64,000 nt of DNA, taken from assembly GCA_008087055.1 (NCBI GenBank), contig VIEA01000002.1, forward strand, positions 1 to 64,000, given 5' to 3'. Of the stretch, positions 53,479-64,000 are shown one piece after another; position 1 is the first letter of the stretch, and each line of letters opens with the position of its first letter. Below the pieces are notes generated by a model. That model saw nothing but the letters and a program-made list of their open reading frames with translations, ran no database searches and was not told where the DNA came from. The translations under genes and the position numbers were made by a program. The stretch comes from Gammaproteobacteria bacterium LSUCC0096 (GTDB taxonomy: Bacteria; Pseudomonadota; Gammaproteobacteria; Pseudomonadales; Litorivicinaceae).

Positions 53479-55299
53479 CTACTCCACCGTGACTGATTTA
53501 GCCAAGTTCCTTGGCTGATCAACATCTGTACCTCGAAGCACTGCCACATGGTAGGAAAGAAGTTGTAGCGGCAATGTAAAAACGATTGGCGCGATCAGAG
53601 GATCAGTCGCCGGTATCACGCACTGAGTAATCTCATCGGCAGCCTCACTTGCAATTGCAAAATCGGCGAAAACGATCAATTGACCACCACGTGCTTTAAC
53701 CTCAGAAAGATTGGAACGAAGTTTTTCAACCAACTCATCATTTGGGGCAACCGCAACCACCGGCATGGTTTCATCAACAAGCGCTAACGGCCCATGTTTC
53801 AGTTCGCCCGCTGGATAGGCCTCTGCGTGAATGTATGACAACTCTTTTAGCTTCAGAGCACCTTCCATCGCAATAGGATTCATCGTCGAACGGCCTAAAA
53901 ATAATGTGTGCTGCTTGTCGATAAACTGTTCAGACATACGTTTGATTTGAGGCTCAATAGCGAGGGCAGCCTCAAGGAGCGAGGGGAGTTGCTGCAGCGT
54001 GGTAACAAATACACCCTCATTAAAGCCATCAGCCCCGCGGCTCTTGGCCATCAATCCTGATAGAAGCAACAAAACCGTGAGCTGAGTGGTAAACGCTTTT
54101 GTGCTTGCAACACCAATTTCCGGACCTGCCTCTGTGAGTAACGCAAGCTCAGTTTCACGAACGAGGCTCGAGGTCGCAACGTTACAAATTGCAAGCGTCG
54201 CCAACACGTGGGTCCGATCCATGTGACGCAGCGCAGACAACACATCTGCAGTCTCACCAGATTGAGAAATCGCAATCCACAAGGTGTTGGGCAGTGTAAC
54301 TACCTTTCGATATCGATATTCGCTGGCTATCTCGACTTGGCACGGCACGCCGACAAGATTCTCTATCCAATATTTAGCAACAAGGCCCGCGTGATAACTC
54401 GTTCCACAGGCAACGATTTGTACCGCCTGTGCTCGTGCCAAAAGGGAATCACCATTTGGCCCCAATATGCCTTTTAGTATCCGATCTTTTCCTAACCGTC
54501 CTTGTAGGGTCGCAGAGACGGCTTCTGGCTGTTCATGAATCTCTTTTGCCATGAAATGGCGATACTGCCCCTTCGATGCCTGTTCACTTGAAGCGGTTGC
54601 GCGCACGATTGGTCGACTTACAGACAGATGATTCTCATCAAAAATCTCGAGTGTCTGTGAGGTGAGCTTGGCTGAATCACCTTCGTCCAAAAAGATAAAA
54701 CGATCGGTCACATGAAGCAGTGCAAGTTGGTCAGATCCAACAAAGTACTCACCATGCCCAACACCAATGACGAGAGGACTTCCCTGACGTGCGACCCATA
54801 GCACGCCCGGCGACTGCTCATCGATAATGGCAAGTGCGAAAGCGCCCTCTAAACGTTCAAGAGACGCGGTAACAGTCGTGTCGAAATCCCGGTGCGTCTG
54901 ACTTAAATGATGAAGTAAGTGCGCGATCGTCTCTGTATCGGTATCAGAATCAAAGGTATAGCCGGCATCAGACAATTCACGCTTTAAGTCCTCGTAATTT
55001 TCGATAATACCGTTATGAACCACGGCAAAGCGACCCGACTGGTGCGGATGAGCGTTTCTAACGCTCGGAACACCGTGAGTAGCCCATCGGGTATGTGCGA
55101 TGCCTTGAATTGCCCGAGAATCAGTGAGCAGTGCCTCAAGTTCAGCAACCTTTCCTTGCGCACGCGTTCGTTCGATATGGCCATTGACCAAGGTTGCGAC
55201 ACCCGCTGAATCATAACCGCGATATTCGAGTCGTTTGAGACCCTCGACCAGGATTGATTGAACTGGGCGCTCAGCGATTGCTCCAACAATGCCACACAT
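53479..55299 (-). CDS. glmS: Glutamine--fructose-6-phosphate aminotransferase (isomerising)
   Basis: 606 residues (E. coli 609). The N-terminal glutaminase starts CGIVGAIAERPVQSILVEGL with the nucleophilic Cys directly after Met and has RLEYRGYDSAGVA. Two SIS isomerase domains follow (ACGTSYHAGLVAKYWIE, SQSGETADVLSALR). The end LRGTDVDQPRNLAKSVTVE is fully conserved. It makes glucosamine-6-phosphate for peptidoglycan and LPS. It starts 3 bases after glmU, downstream of the atp operon. No glmS ribozyme is present. Confidence 0.97.
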   Translation of the reverse strand: MCGIVGAIAERPVQSILVEGLKRLEYRGYDSAGVATLVNGHIERTRAQGKVAELEALLTDSRAIQGIAHTRWATHGVPSVRNAHPHQSGRFAVVHNGIIENYEDLKRELSDAGYTFDSDTDTETIAHLLHHLSQTHRDFDTTVTASLERLEGAFALAIIDEQSPGVLWVARQGSPLVIGVGHGEYFVGSDQLALLHVTDRFIFLDEGDSAKLTSQTLEIFDENHLSVSRPIVRATASSEQASKGQYRHFMAKEIHEQPEAVSATLQGRLGKDRILKGILGPNGDSLLARAQAVQIVACGTSYHAGLVAKYWIENLVGVPCQVEIASEYRYRKVVTLPNTLWIAISQSGETADVLSALRHMDRTHVLATLAICNVATSSLVRETELALLTEAGPEIGVASTKAFTTQLTVLLLLSGLMAKSRGADGFNEGVFVTTLQQLPSLLEAALAIEPQIKRMSEQFIDKQHTLFLGRSTMNPIAMEGALKLKELSYIHAEAYPAGELKHGPLALVDETMPVVAVAPNDELVEKLRSNLSEVKARGGQLIVFADFAIASEAADEITQCVIPATDPLIAPIVFTLPLQLLSYHVAVLRGTDVDQPRNLAKSVTVE

Positions 55300-55302
55300 G
55301 CA

Positions 55303-56673
55303 TTAATCCTTGGGTTTCTTCGGCCTTTGATAGGCTGGGATGTTAATTTGTTTGCTTCTTGCAAGGGCTAAGTGTTGCTGCTCAACATCTGTTGTGATGA
55401 CCGATCCGGCTCCCGTTGTCACACCATCGCCGAGTGTAACAGGAGCGATCAAACTGGTGTTTGAGCCAACAAAGACATCATCGCCAAGTGTCGTTTGATG
55501 CTTATAAGCTCCATCATAATTACAAGTGATTGTGCCTGCGCCTACGTTAACGCGTTTGCCAATAACAGCGTCACCAACATAGGATAAATGGTTAATCTTG
55601 GATCCTTCGCCGACTTTGGCGTTCTTAGTTTCGCAGAAATTGCCAACATGAGTAGCATCTGAAAGTTCAGTGCCAGGTCTCAAACGAGTGAATGGACCGA
55701 CTTGAGCATTTGCTCCAACCGATGCCGATTCAGCAACTGTATAGGGCTTGATCACCGAACCGTCGCCGATGACAACATTTGTTAGGTGCGAGCCAAATCC
55801 AATCTGCACATTGGAACCAATCGAAACAGGCGAATTCAAAGTGACGTTTGGCTCAATAATCGTATCCGGTTGAATGTGAATATCGGACCCATTGAGATAC
55901 ACCGTTTCAGGAGCTACCAATGTCACTCCTGCAGACATCAGTGCATTTCGACGTTCCTGCTGGAGAAGTTGATTCAGTTCGGCCAGTTGCAAGCGATCAT
56001 TGACACCCATCGTCGCTGTGACGGCACCTTCTACGCCGTATACCTCTCGACCTGAATTAACACTTAATTGAACGCAATCAGTCAGGTAATACTCATTTTG
56101 AGCGTTACCATTCGTTAACAGTGGCAATAGTTCTTGGAAGAGTGACGTAGGTGCCGCATAGATTCCACTGTTGATCTCAGAAATCGCACGCTCACTTTCC
56201 GAGGCATCACGGTGTTCAACAATCGACACCACATTACCTGTTGTATCACGGATGATGCGACCGTAACCGGTAGGATCGCCGACAACAGCGGTTAAGACAG
56301 CCAAACCGGATTCACCTGCAGCAATTAGCGGATCAATATCTTCTTCTGAAATTAAAGGGACATCGCCATACAACACGAGAGTTTGACCCTCAGACGCCAA
56401 CCCATCCATTGCGATTTGAAGCGCATGACCAGTGCCAAGTTGCTGACGTTGATGAACAATTTCCGCCCCCTGTTCTAAAACAAAGGGGTCAACTTGATCA
56501 GATCCATGACCTGTGACAACACGGATTCGGCCACCACGTTTCTGAACCAACGACTTTGCGACTGAAATTACATGGCCAAGAAGTGGCTCGCCTGCAAGCT
56601 CGTGGAGGACTTTCGGAAGAGAGGAGTGCATCCGGCTGCCTTTACCGGCAGCCAGAATGACAATATTAAGCAC
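55303..56673 (-). CDS. glmU: Bifunctional GlmU (GlcN-1-P acetyltransferase / UDP-GlcNAc pyrophosphorylase)
   Basis: 456 residues, exactly the E. coli length. The uridyltransferase domain starts NIVILAAGKGSRMHSSLPKVLHEL. GTGHALQIA and LYGDVPLI follow. The C-terminal left-handed beta-helix acetyltransferase is made of hexapeptide repeats and includes NFCETKNAKVGEGSKINHLSY and the ITCNYDGAYKHQT acetyl-CoA site. It produces UDP-GlcNAc. It overlaps atpC by 8 bases, so it is tied to the ATP synthase transcript. Confidence 0.97.
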   Translation of the reverse strand: MLNIVILAAGKGSRMHSSLPKVLHELAGEPLLGHVISVAKSLVQKRGGRIRVVTGHGSDQVDPFVLEQGAEIVHQRQQLGTGHALQIAMDGLASEGQTLVLYGDVPLISEEDIDPLIAAGESGLAVLTAVVGDPTGYGRIIRDTTGNVVSIVEHRDASESERAISEINSGIYAAPTSLFQELLPLLTNGNAQNEYYLTDCVQLSVNSGREVYGVEGAVTATMGVNDRLQLAELNQLLQQERRNALMSAGVTLVAPETVYLNGSDIHIQPDTIIEPNVTLNSPVSIGSNVQIGFGSHLTNVVIGDGSVIKPYTVAESASVGANAQVGPFTRLRPGTELSDATHVGNFCETKNAKVGEGSKINHLSYVGDAVIGKRVNVGAGTITCNYDGAYKHQTTLGDDVFVGSNTSLIAPVTLGDGVTTGAGSVITTDVEQQHLALARSKQINIPAYQRPKKPKD

Positions 56674-57088
56674 GGCGTTGACGCAACTGCTCGATTACAC
56701 GTAAACGTGCAACTGCTTCAGCCAGCTCAACAGCAGCACGTGAATATTCAAATTCAGACTGCTGTTCATCAAGAAGTCGCTTCGCTTCTTCTTGCGCGTG
56801 AATCGCCGCCGCTTCATCCAAATTTTCTGCACGCTCAGCTGTATCGGCCAAAATTGTGATTTGTGATGGAATCACTTCAAGGAATCCACCAGAAACAAAG
56901 AACAATTCATCCTCGCCGCTTTCAAATACAAGACGAACTGGGCCTGGTCTTAGCGAGGTGATTAAAGGGGCGTGTCCCGGCGTAATACCGAGATCACCCA
57001 AATCACCTGAAGCGATGACCATCTGAACTTCTCCCTCAAAAAGAGCTTGCTCAGCTGATACAACTTTACACTTCATGGTATGTGCCAT
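56666..57088 (-). CDS. atpC: F1Fo ATP synthase epsilon subunit
   Basis: 140 residues (E. coli 139). The beta-sandwich domain has KVVSAEQALFEGEVQMV, GDLGDLGITPGHAPLIT and FVSGGFLEVIPSQITILADTAERAE; a C-terminal two-helix domain follows. It is part of the central stalk and inhibits ATP hydrolysis. It follows atpD after 9 bases and overlaps glmU. Confidence 0.97.
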   Translation of the reverse strand: MAHTMKCKVVSAEQALFEGEVQMVIASGDLGDLGITPGHAPLITSLRPGPVRLVFESGEDELFFVSGGFLEVIPSQITILADTAERAENLDEAAAIHAQEEAKRLLDEQQSEFEYSRAAVELAEAVARLRVIEQLRQRRA

Positions 57089-57097
57089 GAGAACCCC

Positions 57098-59373
<2,276 letters not shown>

Positions 59374-59400
59374 TCTGTGCCCCTTTCTTGTTACCCGGCC

Positions 59401-60945
59401 TTAATAGGTCCGCGATGATTTGAAAGATTCGACACAAGCTTTGAGCTTCGCCGCGATATCGTCGTTGTAGTTGCCCGACTCATTGATTTCGTCACGCAGT
59501 GCCGCGTGCTCGGAATTAAAGTAGTCAAGCAGCGCTGCTTCAAACGCGACAACCTTTGTCACATCAACATCATCTAGGAAGCCTTCGTTCGCAACGAACA
59601 AGACAAGACCCATTTCCGCAACTGATTGAGGGCTGTATTGCTTCTGCTTCATCAACTCGGTTACCCGCTGACCGTGCTCAAGTTGCTTCCGCGTGGCATC
59701 ATCAAGATCCGATGCGAACTGAGCAAATGCTGCTAATTCACGATACTGAGCAAGTGCGAGACGAATACCGCCGCCAAGCTTCTTAACGATCTTAGTCTGG
59801 GCCGCACCACCCACTCGAGAAACCGAGATACCTGCATTCATCGCTGGACGAATACCAGAGTTAAATAGGTTGGTCTCAAGGAAGATCTGACCGTCGGTAA
59901 TCGAAATTACGTTGGTTGGTACGAATGCAGAAACGTCCCCGGCTTGCGTTTCAATGATTGGAAGTGCGGTCAATGAACCTGTCTTTCCCTTCACTTTGCC
60001 ACCAGTGAATTGCTCAACATAATCAGGATTCACTCGCGCCGCACGCTCAAGCAGACGCGAATGCAAATAGAAAACGTCACCTGGATATGCTTCTCGTCCT
60101 GGCGGACGACGTAGCAATAGTGAAATTTGACGATACGCAACCGCTTGTTTTGACAGATCATCATAAACGATCAATGCGTCTTCACCACGATCACGGAAAT
60201 ATTCACCCATGGTGCAACCTGAGAAGGGTGCCAAGAACTGCATTGCCGCAGGATCGGCAGCACCCGCCGCAACGATGATGGTGTGATCCATTGCACCGTG
60301 TTCTTCAAGCTTACGTACGACTGATGCAATCGATGACTGCTTTTGACCGATCGCAACATAGATACATTTTACGCCGGTACCTTTTTGGTTGATGATTGCG
60401 TCAATCGCGACGGCAGTTTTACCAGTTTGACGGTCGCCAATAATCAACTCGCGCTGACCGCGACCGATTGGAACCATGGCATCAATTGCCTTCAGGCCTG
60501 TTTGAACCGGCTGGTCAACTGATTGACGCGCGATAACGCCGGGAGCAACTTTCTCAATCGCATCCGTACCGTCAGACTCAACGTCACCTTTACCGTCGAC
60601 TGGAGTGCCGAGTGCATCAACAACGCGGCCCAGGAGGCCATTTCCTACCGGCACTTCCAAAATGCGACCGGTACAACGAGCGGTCTGCCCTTCAGCAAGC
60701 TTTTGGTAGTCGCCGAGTACGACGGCGCCCACAGAGTCGCGCTCGAGGTTAAGTGCCATACCATAGACACCACCGTCAAATTCAATCATCTCACCGTACA
60801 TCACGTCGGCAAGGCCATAGATACGAACGATACCGTCTGAAACGGATACGATCGTTCCTTCATTTTTTGCTGATACAGCGATATCTGCTTTCGCAATTCG
60901 CTGTTTGATCAGTTCGCTGATCTCAGAAGGATTCAATTGATCCAT
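59401..60945 (-). CDS. atpA: F1Fo ATP synthase alpha subunit
   Basis: 514 residues (E. coli 513). [16 protein letters not shown] opens the protein. The P-loop is [11 protein letters not shown] (about residue 170), and [17 protein letters not shown] and the arginine finger region [20 protein letters not shown] are present. It binds nucleotide at non-catalytic sites and contacts the peripheral stalk. Confidence 0.98.
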   Translation of the reverse strand: MDQLNPSEISELIKQRIAKADIAVSAKNEGTIVSVSDGIVRIYGLADVMYGEMIEFDGGVYGMALNLERDSVGAVVLGDYQKLAEGQTARCTGRILEVPVGNGLLGRVVDALGTPVDGKGDVESDGTDAIEKVAPGVIARQSVDQPVQTGLKAIDAMVPIGRGQRELIIGDRQTGKTAVAIDAIINQKGTGVKCIYVAIGQKQSSIASVVRKLEEHGAMDHTIIVAAGAADPAAMQFLAPFSGCTMGEYFRDRGEDALIVYDDLSKQAVAYRQISLLLRRPPGREAYPGDVFYLHSRLLERAARVNPDYVEQFTGGKVKGKTGSLTALPIIETQAGDVSAFVPTNVISITDGQIFLETNLFNSGIRPAMNAGISVSRVGGAAQTKIVKKLGGGIRLALAQYRELAAFAQFASDLDDATRKQLEHGQRVTELMKQKQYSPQSVAEMGLVLFVANEGFLDDVDVTKVVAFEAALLDYFNSEHAALRDEINESGNYNDDIAAKLKACVESFKSSRTY

Positions 60946-60972
60946 GAAACTTTCCTTTCAAATTCTCTTTGC

Positions 60973-61512
60973 TTAAGCGGTCAGGGATTCGGCTATTTTT
61001 GATAGCCGTCCGCGCACCGTTGCGTCAATTACAGTGTCACTCGATCGAATTTCGAAACCGCCAATCAACGATTGATCTACGGCAGTCTCAACACGAATAG
61101 ATTTGCCCGCATGTCGCGCTTGCAACTTAGATTCCAGAAGTTGAACCTCATCAGCAGCCAGCGGAAATGCGCTAGTAATCGTCACTTCCAAAGCTTGTTG
61201 GCCTTGTGCTAACAGGGTTTCAAATTCTTTCGAAATTACAGGTAGCGCCAGAAGACGTCCGTAATACGCCAACGCCTCCATGAGTGCGTCTGCACCATCT
61301 ACTGTTACGTCTTTGGTCAAGTCAGCAAGAATCGCGCATTTTGCATCGCCTTTTACGGCTGGATTCTTGAGAACTTGAACCATCGCTTCATCAGCGGCGA
61401 TCACAGCGGCTTTTTGCAAAAACGCACTCCAAGCAGCTTCGGCTTTAGCCGCTGCCGCATGAGCAAATATCGCCTTCGCGTAAGGTCGGGCGATCGTGGT
61501 GAGTTCTGCCAT
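60973..61512 (-). CDS. atpH: F1Fo ATP synthase delta subunit
   Basis: 179 residues (E. coli 177). Starts AELTTIARPYAKAIFAHA, and ends with the conserved LIGGFEIRSSDTVIDATVRG and RLSKIAESL. It connects the b-dimer stalk to the top of F1. It lies between atpF and atpA, with short gaps. Confidence 0.96.
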   Translation of the reverse strand: MAELTTIARPYAKAIFAHAAAAKAEAAWSAFLQKAAVIAADEAMVQVLKNPAVKGDAKCAILADLTKDVTVDGADALMEALAYYGRLLALPVISKEFETLLAQGQQALEVTITSAFPLAADEVQLLESKLQARHAGKSIRVETAVDQSLIGGFEIRSSDTVIDATVRGRLSKIAESLTA

Positions 61513-61523
61513 CAGTCGCCTCC

Positions 61524-61994
61524 TTAGAGCTCGTCAGCCAGCTCGGCTAACAACTTCTTATGCGCAGCCTGATCGACAGTCGCTCCTAACACTCGCTCTG
61601 CACCGACAACTGCCAGTTTTGCGACATCAGCACGCAATGCCTCACGGGCTTGGGCTGCATCTTGAGCGATTTGGGCTTGAGCGGACGCCATTATTTTTTC
61701 AGCTTCTGCTCTAGCCTTATCTTGTGCTTCTTCAACGATCTGTGACGATCTCTTGTTTGCCTGCTCTAACAGCTCTGTAACTTGCGTACGCGCTTGCTTC
61801 AGTTCATCTTCGATCTGAGACTTTGCGTTTTCAAGTTCACGAGCCGCTTTGTCAGCAGCATCAAGGCCTTCTGCGATCTTCTTCTGGCGTTCAGCCAGGG
61901 CCCCAGAAATTGGAGGCCAAACATACTTCATACAGAAGATGACAAAGATCGTAAATGCGATGAGCTGCCCTATAAGGGTCAGGTTTAAATTCAC
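61524..61994 (-). CDS. atpF: F1Fo ATP synthase b subunit
   Basis: 156 residues, the same as E. coli. One N-terminal membrane helix ([21 protein letters not shown]) and [19 protein letters not shown] are followed by a long charged, Ala-rich helix that dimerises as the peripheral stalk. It starts with GTG, preceded by GAGG. Confidence 0.97.
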   Translation of the reverse strand: MNLNLTLIGQLIAFTIFVIFCMKYVWPPISGALAERQKKIAEGLDAADKAARELENAKSQIEDELKQARTQVTELLEQANKRSSQIVEEAQDKARAEAEKIMASAQAQIAQDAAQAREALRADVAKLAVVGAERVLGATVDQAAHKKLLAELADEL

Positions 61995-62040
61995 AATTAC
62001 ACCTCGCGGTCGGTTAAATCATCCAAAGGATCGGGACGTC

Positions 62041-62313
<273 letters not shown>

Positions 62314-62332
62314 TTAAAATTAAATCGTTATA

Positions 62333-63166
<834 letters not shown>

Positions 63167-63556
63167 TTAATGTGTTCGTGTCCCACCCAAAATCAGGGGG
63201 AGACTCAATTGTCCAACCAGGACCGTCATAACGAACCCGGCAAGTACTGCAGAGGCTTCTAAAGGATCGGAGTTTATCCAAACCAAAGCAAACAAAGCTG
63301 CAGTCGTACTTAATTTAAGCCCTTCACCTACAAACAGGTTCTTGGCTATTACGCGCGCATTGCGCGCTCCGCGTTGCCTAAATACCCAAAACCCAAAAAG
63401 GCTCTGCGGAACAATCGCAACGCTTCCTCCCACTATCACGCTTAATGCATGCAACGGGCTTAAAACTATGTATCCGATGACCGAGGCTCCAACCGTTATG
63501 GCGGCTTGAATCAAAAAAACAATGACCGCCGGATGATTCGTTGGAAAAACAGTCAT
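63167..63556 (-). CDS. atpI: ATP synthase assembly protein I
   Basis: 129 residues with four hydrophobic segments, as in E. coli AtpI (126). The sequence is weakly conserved, as is usual. PQSLFGFWVFRQRGARNARVIAKNLFVGEGLKL fits AtpI landmarks for this position. It assists c-ring assembly or Mg handling in some bacteria. It is the first gene of the atp operon and has a good promoter immediately upstream that implies a very short leader. Confidence 0.9.
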   Translation of the reverse strand: MTVFPTNHPAVIVFLIQAAITVGASVIGYIVLSPLHALSVIVGGSVAIVPQSLFGFWVFRQRGARNARVIAKNLFVGEGLKLSTTAALFALVWINSDPLEASAVLAGFVMTVLVGQLSLPLILGGTRTH

Positions 63557-63570
63557 CCGTTAACCGCGGG

Positions 63571-63599
63571 AGTATATGCAGTCAAATGTGTCGGATCAA
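63571..63599 (-). promoter_or_regulatory. Probable atp operon promoter
   Basis: On the minus strand, TTGATC (63599-63594) and TATACT (63576-63571) are separated by exactly 17 bases, a good sigma70 pattern (4/6 and 5/6 matches). The start site would fall around 63563, only about 7-9 bases before the atpI ATG, giving a nearly leaderless atpI message. It lies in the 79-base gap after parB. Confidence 0.65.
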
Positions 63600-63635
63600 T
63601 GACAATCATAAAAACTAAGGCGAAGGTCTTGTGTT

Positions 63636-64000
63636 CTAGTCTTTCGCTTTTAAGCGAGCGACGATGCCATCAAGAATATCAAGCGACCCATATTCAATAA
63701 CGATATGACCTTTCCCACCACTTTTGGTTTTAATCTGAACCGTGGCCCCGAGGCGGTCCGACAGTTTCGCCTCTAGCCGACTCACATCTGGATCTTTGCC
63801 CTCCGATTTCTCGGGAGACGTATCGTCAGCCAATAAACGCTTAACTAGCGTTTCTGTCTGCCTAACCGACAACTGAGACTTTAAAACATCCTCAGCTGTT
63901 TTCTGCTGCATATTTTCGGGCAACGGTAACAGCGCACGTGCATGACCCATTTCTATACGGCCATCTTCTAGCATCGTTTGTACGCTCTGAGTAAGATTTA
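63636..64000 (-). CDS. parB: Chromosome partitioning protein ParB, C-terminal part (cut by window end)
   Basis: The frame is open to the window edge and encodes at least 120 C-terminal residues. GRIEMGHARALLPLPENMQQKTAEDVLKSQLSVRQTETLVKRL, spread over 63840-63960, is the end of the ParB DNA-binding core. An acidic linker (DDTSPEKSEGKDPD) and the dimerisation domain (RLEAKLSDRLGATVQIKTKSGGKGHIVIEYGSLDILDGIV) follow. ParB binds parS, spreads and loads SMC during chromosome segregation. The CTP-binding N-terminal part lies outside the window. parB before atpI is standard in gammaproteobacteria and often marks the origin-proximal region. Confidence 0.94.
   Translation of the reverse strand, partial: NLTQSVQTMLEDGRIEMGHARALLPLPENMQQKTAEDVLKSQLSVRQTETLVKRLLADDTSPEKSEGKDPDVSRLEAKLSDRLGATVQIKTKSGGKGHIVIEYGSLDILDGIVARLKAKD

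Noticed and set aside
55300-55420. glmS ribozyme or riboswitch upstream of glmS
   Set aside because: The gap to glmU is only 3 bases and glmS ribozymes belong to Gram-positive bacteria; nothing resembling one is seen.

Overview
The window is chromosomal DNA from a gammaproteobacterium. The gene orders gmk-rpoZ-spoT-ridA, oxyR-recG, ubiA-phoB and parB-atpIBEFHAGDC-glmU-glmS are typical of the Pseudomonas/Oceanospirillales side of the class. The TRAP and branched-chain-type importers, the long-form Pst permeases and the compact spacing suggest a free-living, probably marine heterotroph. That habitat is an inference, and I cannot name the genus with confidence. Coding density is very high, many neighbours overlap by 4 to 26 bases, and no gene-free stretch exceeds 300 bases. 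I saw no rRNA, tRNA, CRISPR array, insertion sequence or prophage.

Layout. 1-7658: tail of gmk, rpoZ, a spoT gene broken by a frameshift, ridA, a NAD(P)-binding epimerase-like gene divergent from oxyR, recG and ubiA. 7684-20368: a phosphate block. phoB and phoR are separated by the opposing polyphosphate genes ppx-ppk, followed by phoU-pstBAC-pstS on the minus strand and a PiT-type phosphate carrier on the plus strand. Pho-box-like repeats precede phoB, lie between ppk and phoR, and precede pstS. 20365-31649: a DAHP synthase, then recC-recB-recD, a YciA-type thioesterase and convergent uvrD. 31879-34307: rubrerythrin, a CCG-domain iron-sulfur protein and a DUF3501 protein. 34448-39520: a complete branched-chain-type ABC importer. 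39517-49842: a catabolic locus with a minus-strand operon (class V aminotransferase, TRAP transporter, enoyl-CoA hydratase-like protein, class III CoA-transferase, small exported protein) divergent from a YdiJ-like FAD/Fe-S dehydrogenase and a GntR/FCD regulator. 49846-50262: yjbQ. 50296-53429: an accessory block of small, mostly unrecognised genes. 53479-63556: glmS, glmU and the whole F1Fo ATP synthase operon. 63636-64000: the C-terminal part of parB, cut by the window edge.

How it works together. The phosphate block covers sensing (PhoR/PhoU/PhoB), high-affinity uptake (Pst), low-affinity uptake (PiT) and storage as polyphosphate (Ppk/Ppx). The 39.5-49.8 kb locus reads as uptake of an organic acid, oxidation by a flavin/Fe-S dehydrogenase and transamination or CoA activation of the products, under a GntR regulator with a probable operator in the divergent promoter. 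The likeliest places for undescribed biology are the accessory block, especially a translationally coupled winged-helix regulator and a small protein with a possible ADP-ribosyltransferase-like N-terminus, and the rubrerythrin/CCG/DUF3501 cluster. All identifications come from reading the sequence and remembered family motifs; no database search was run.
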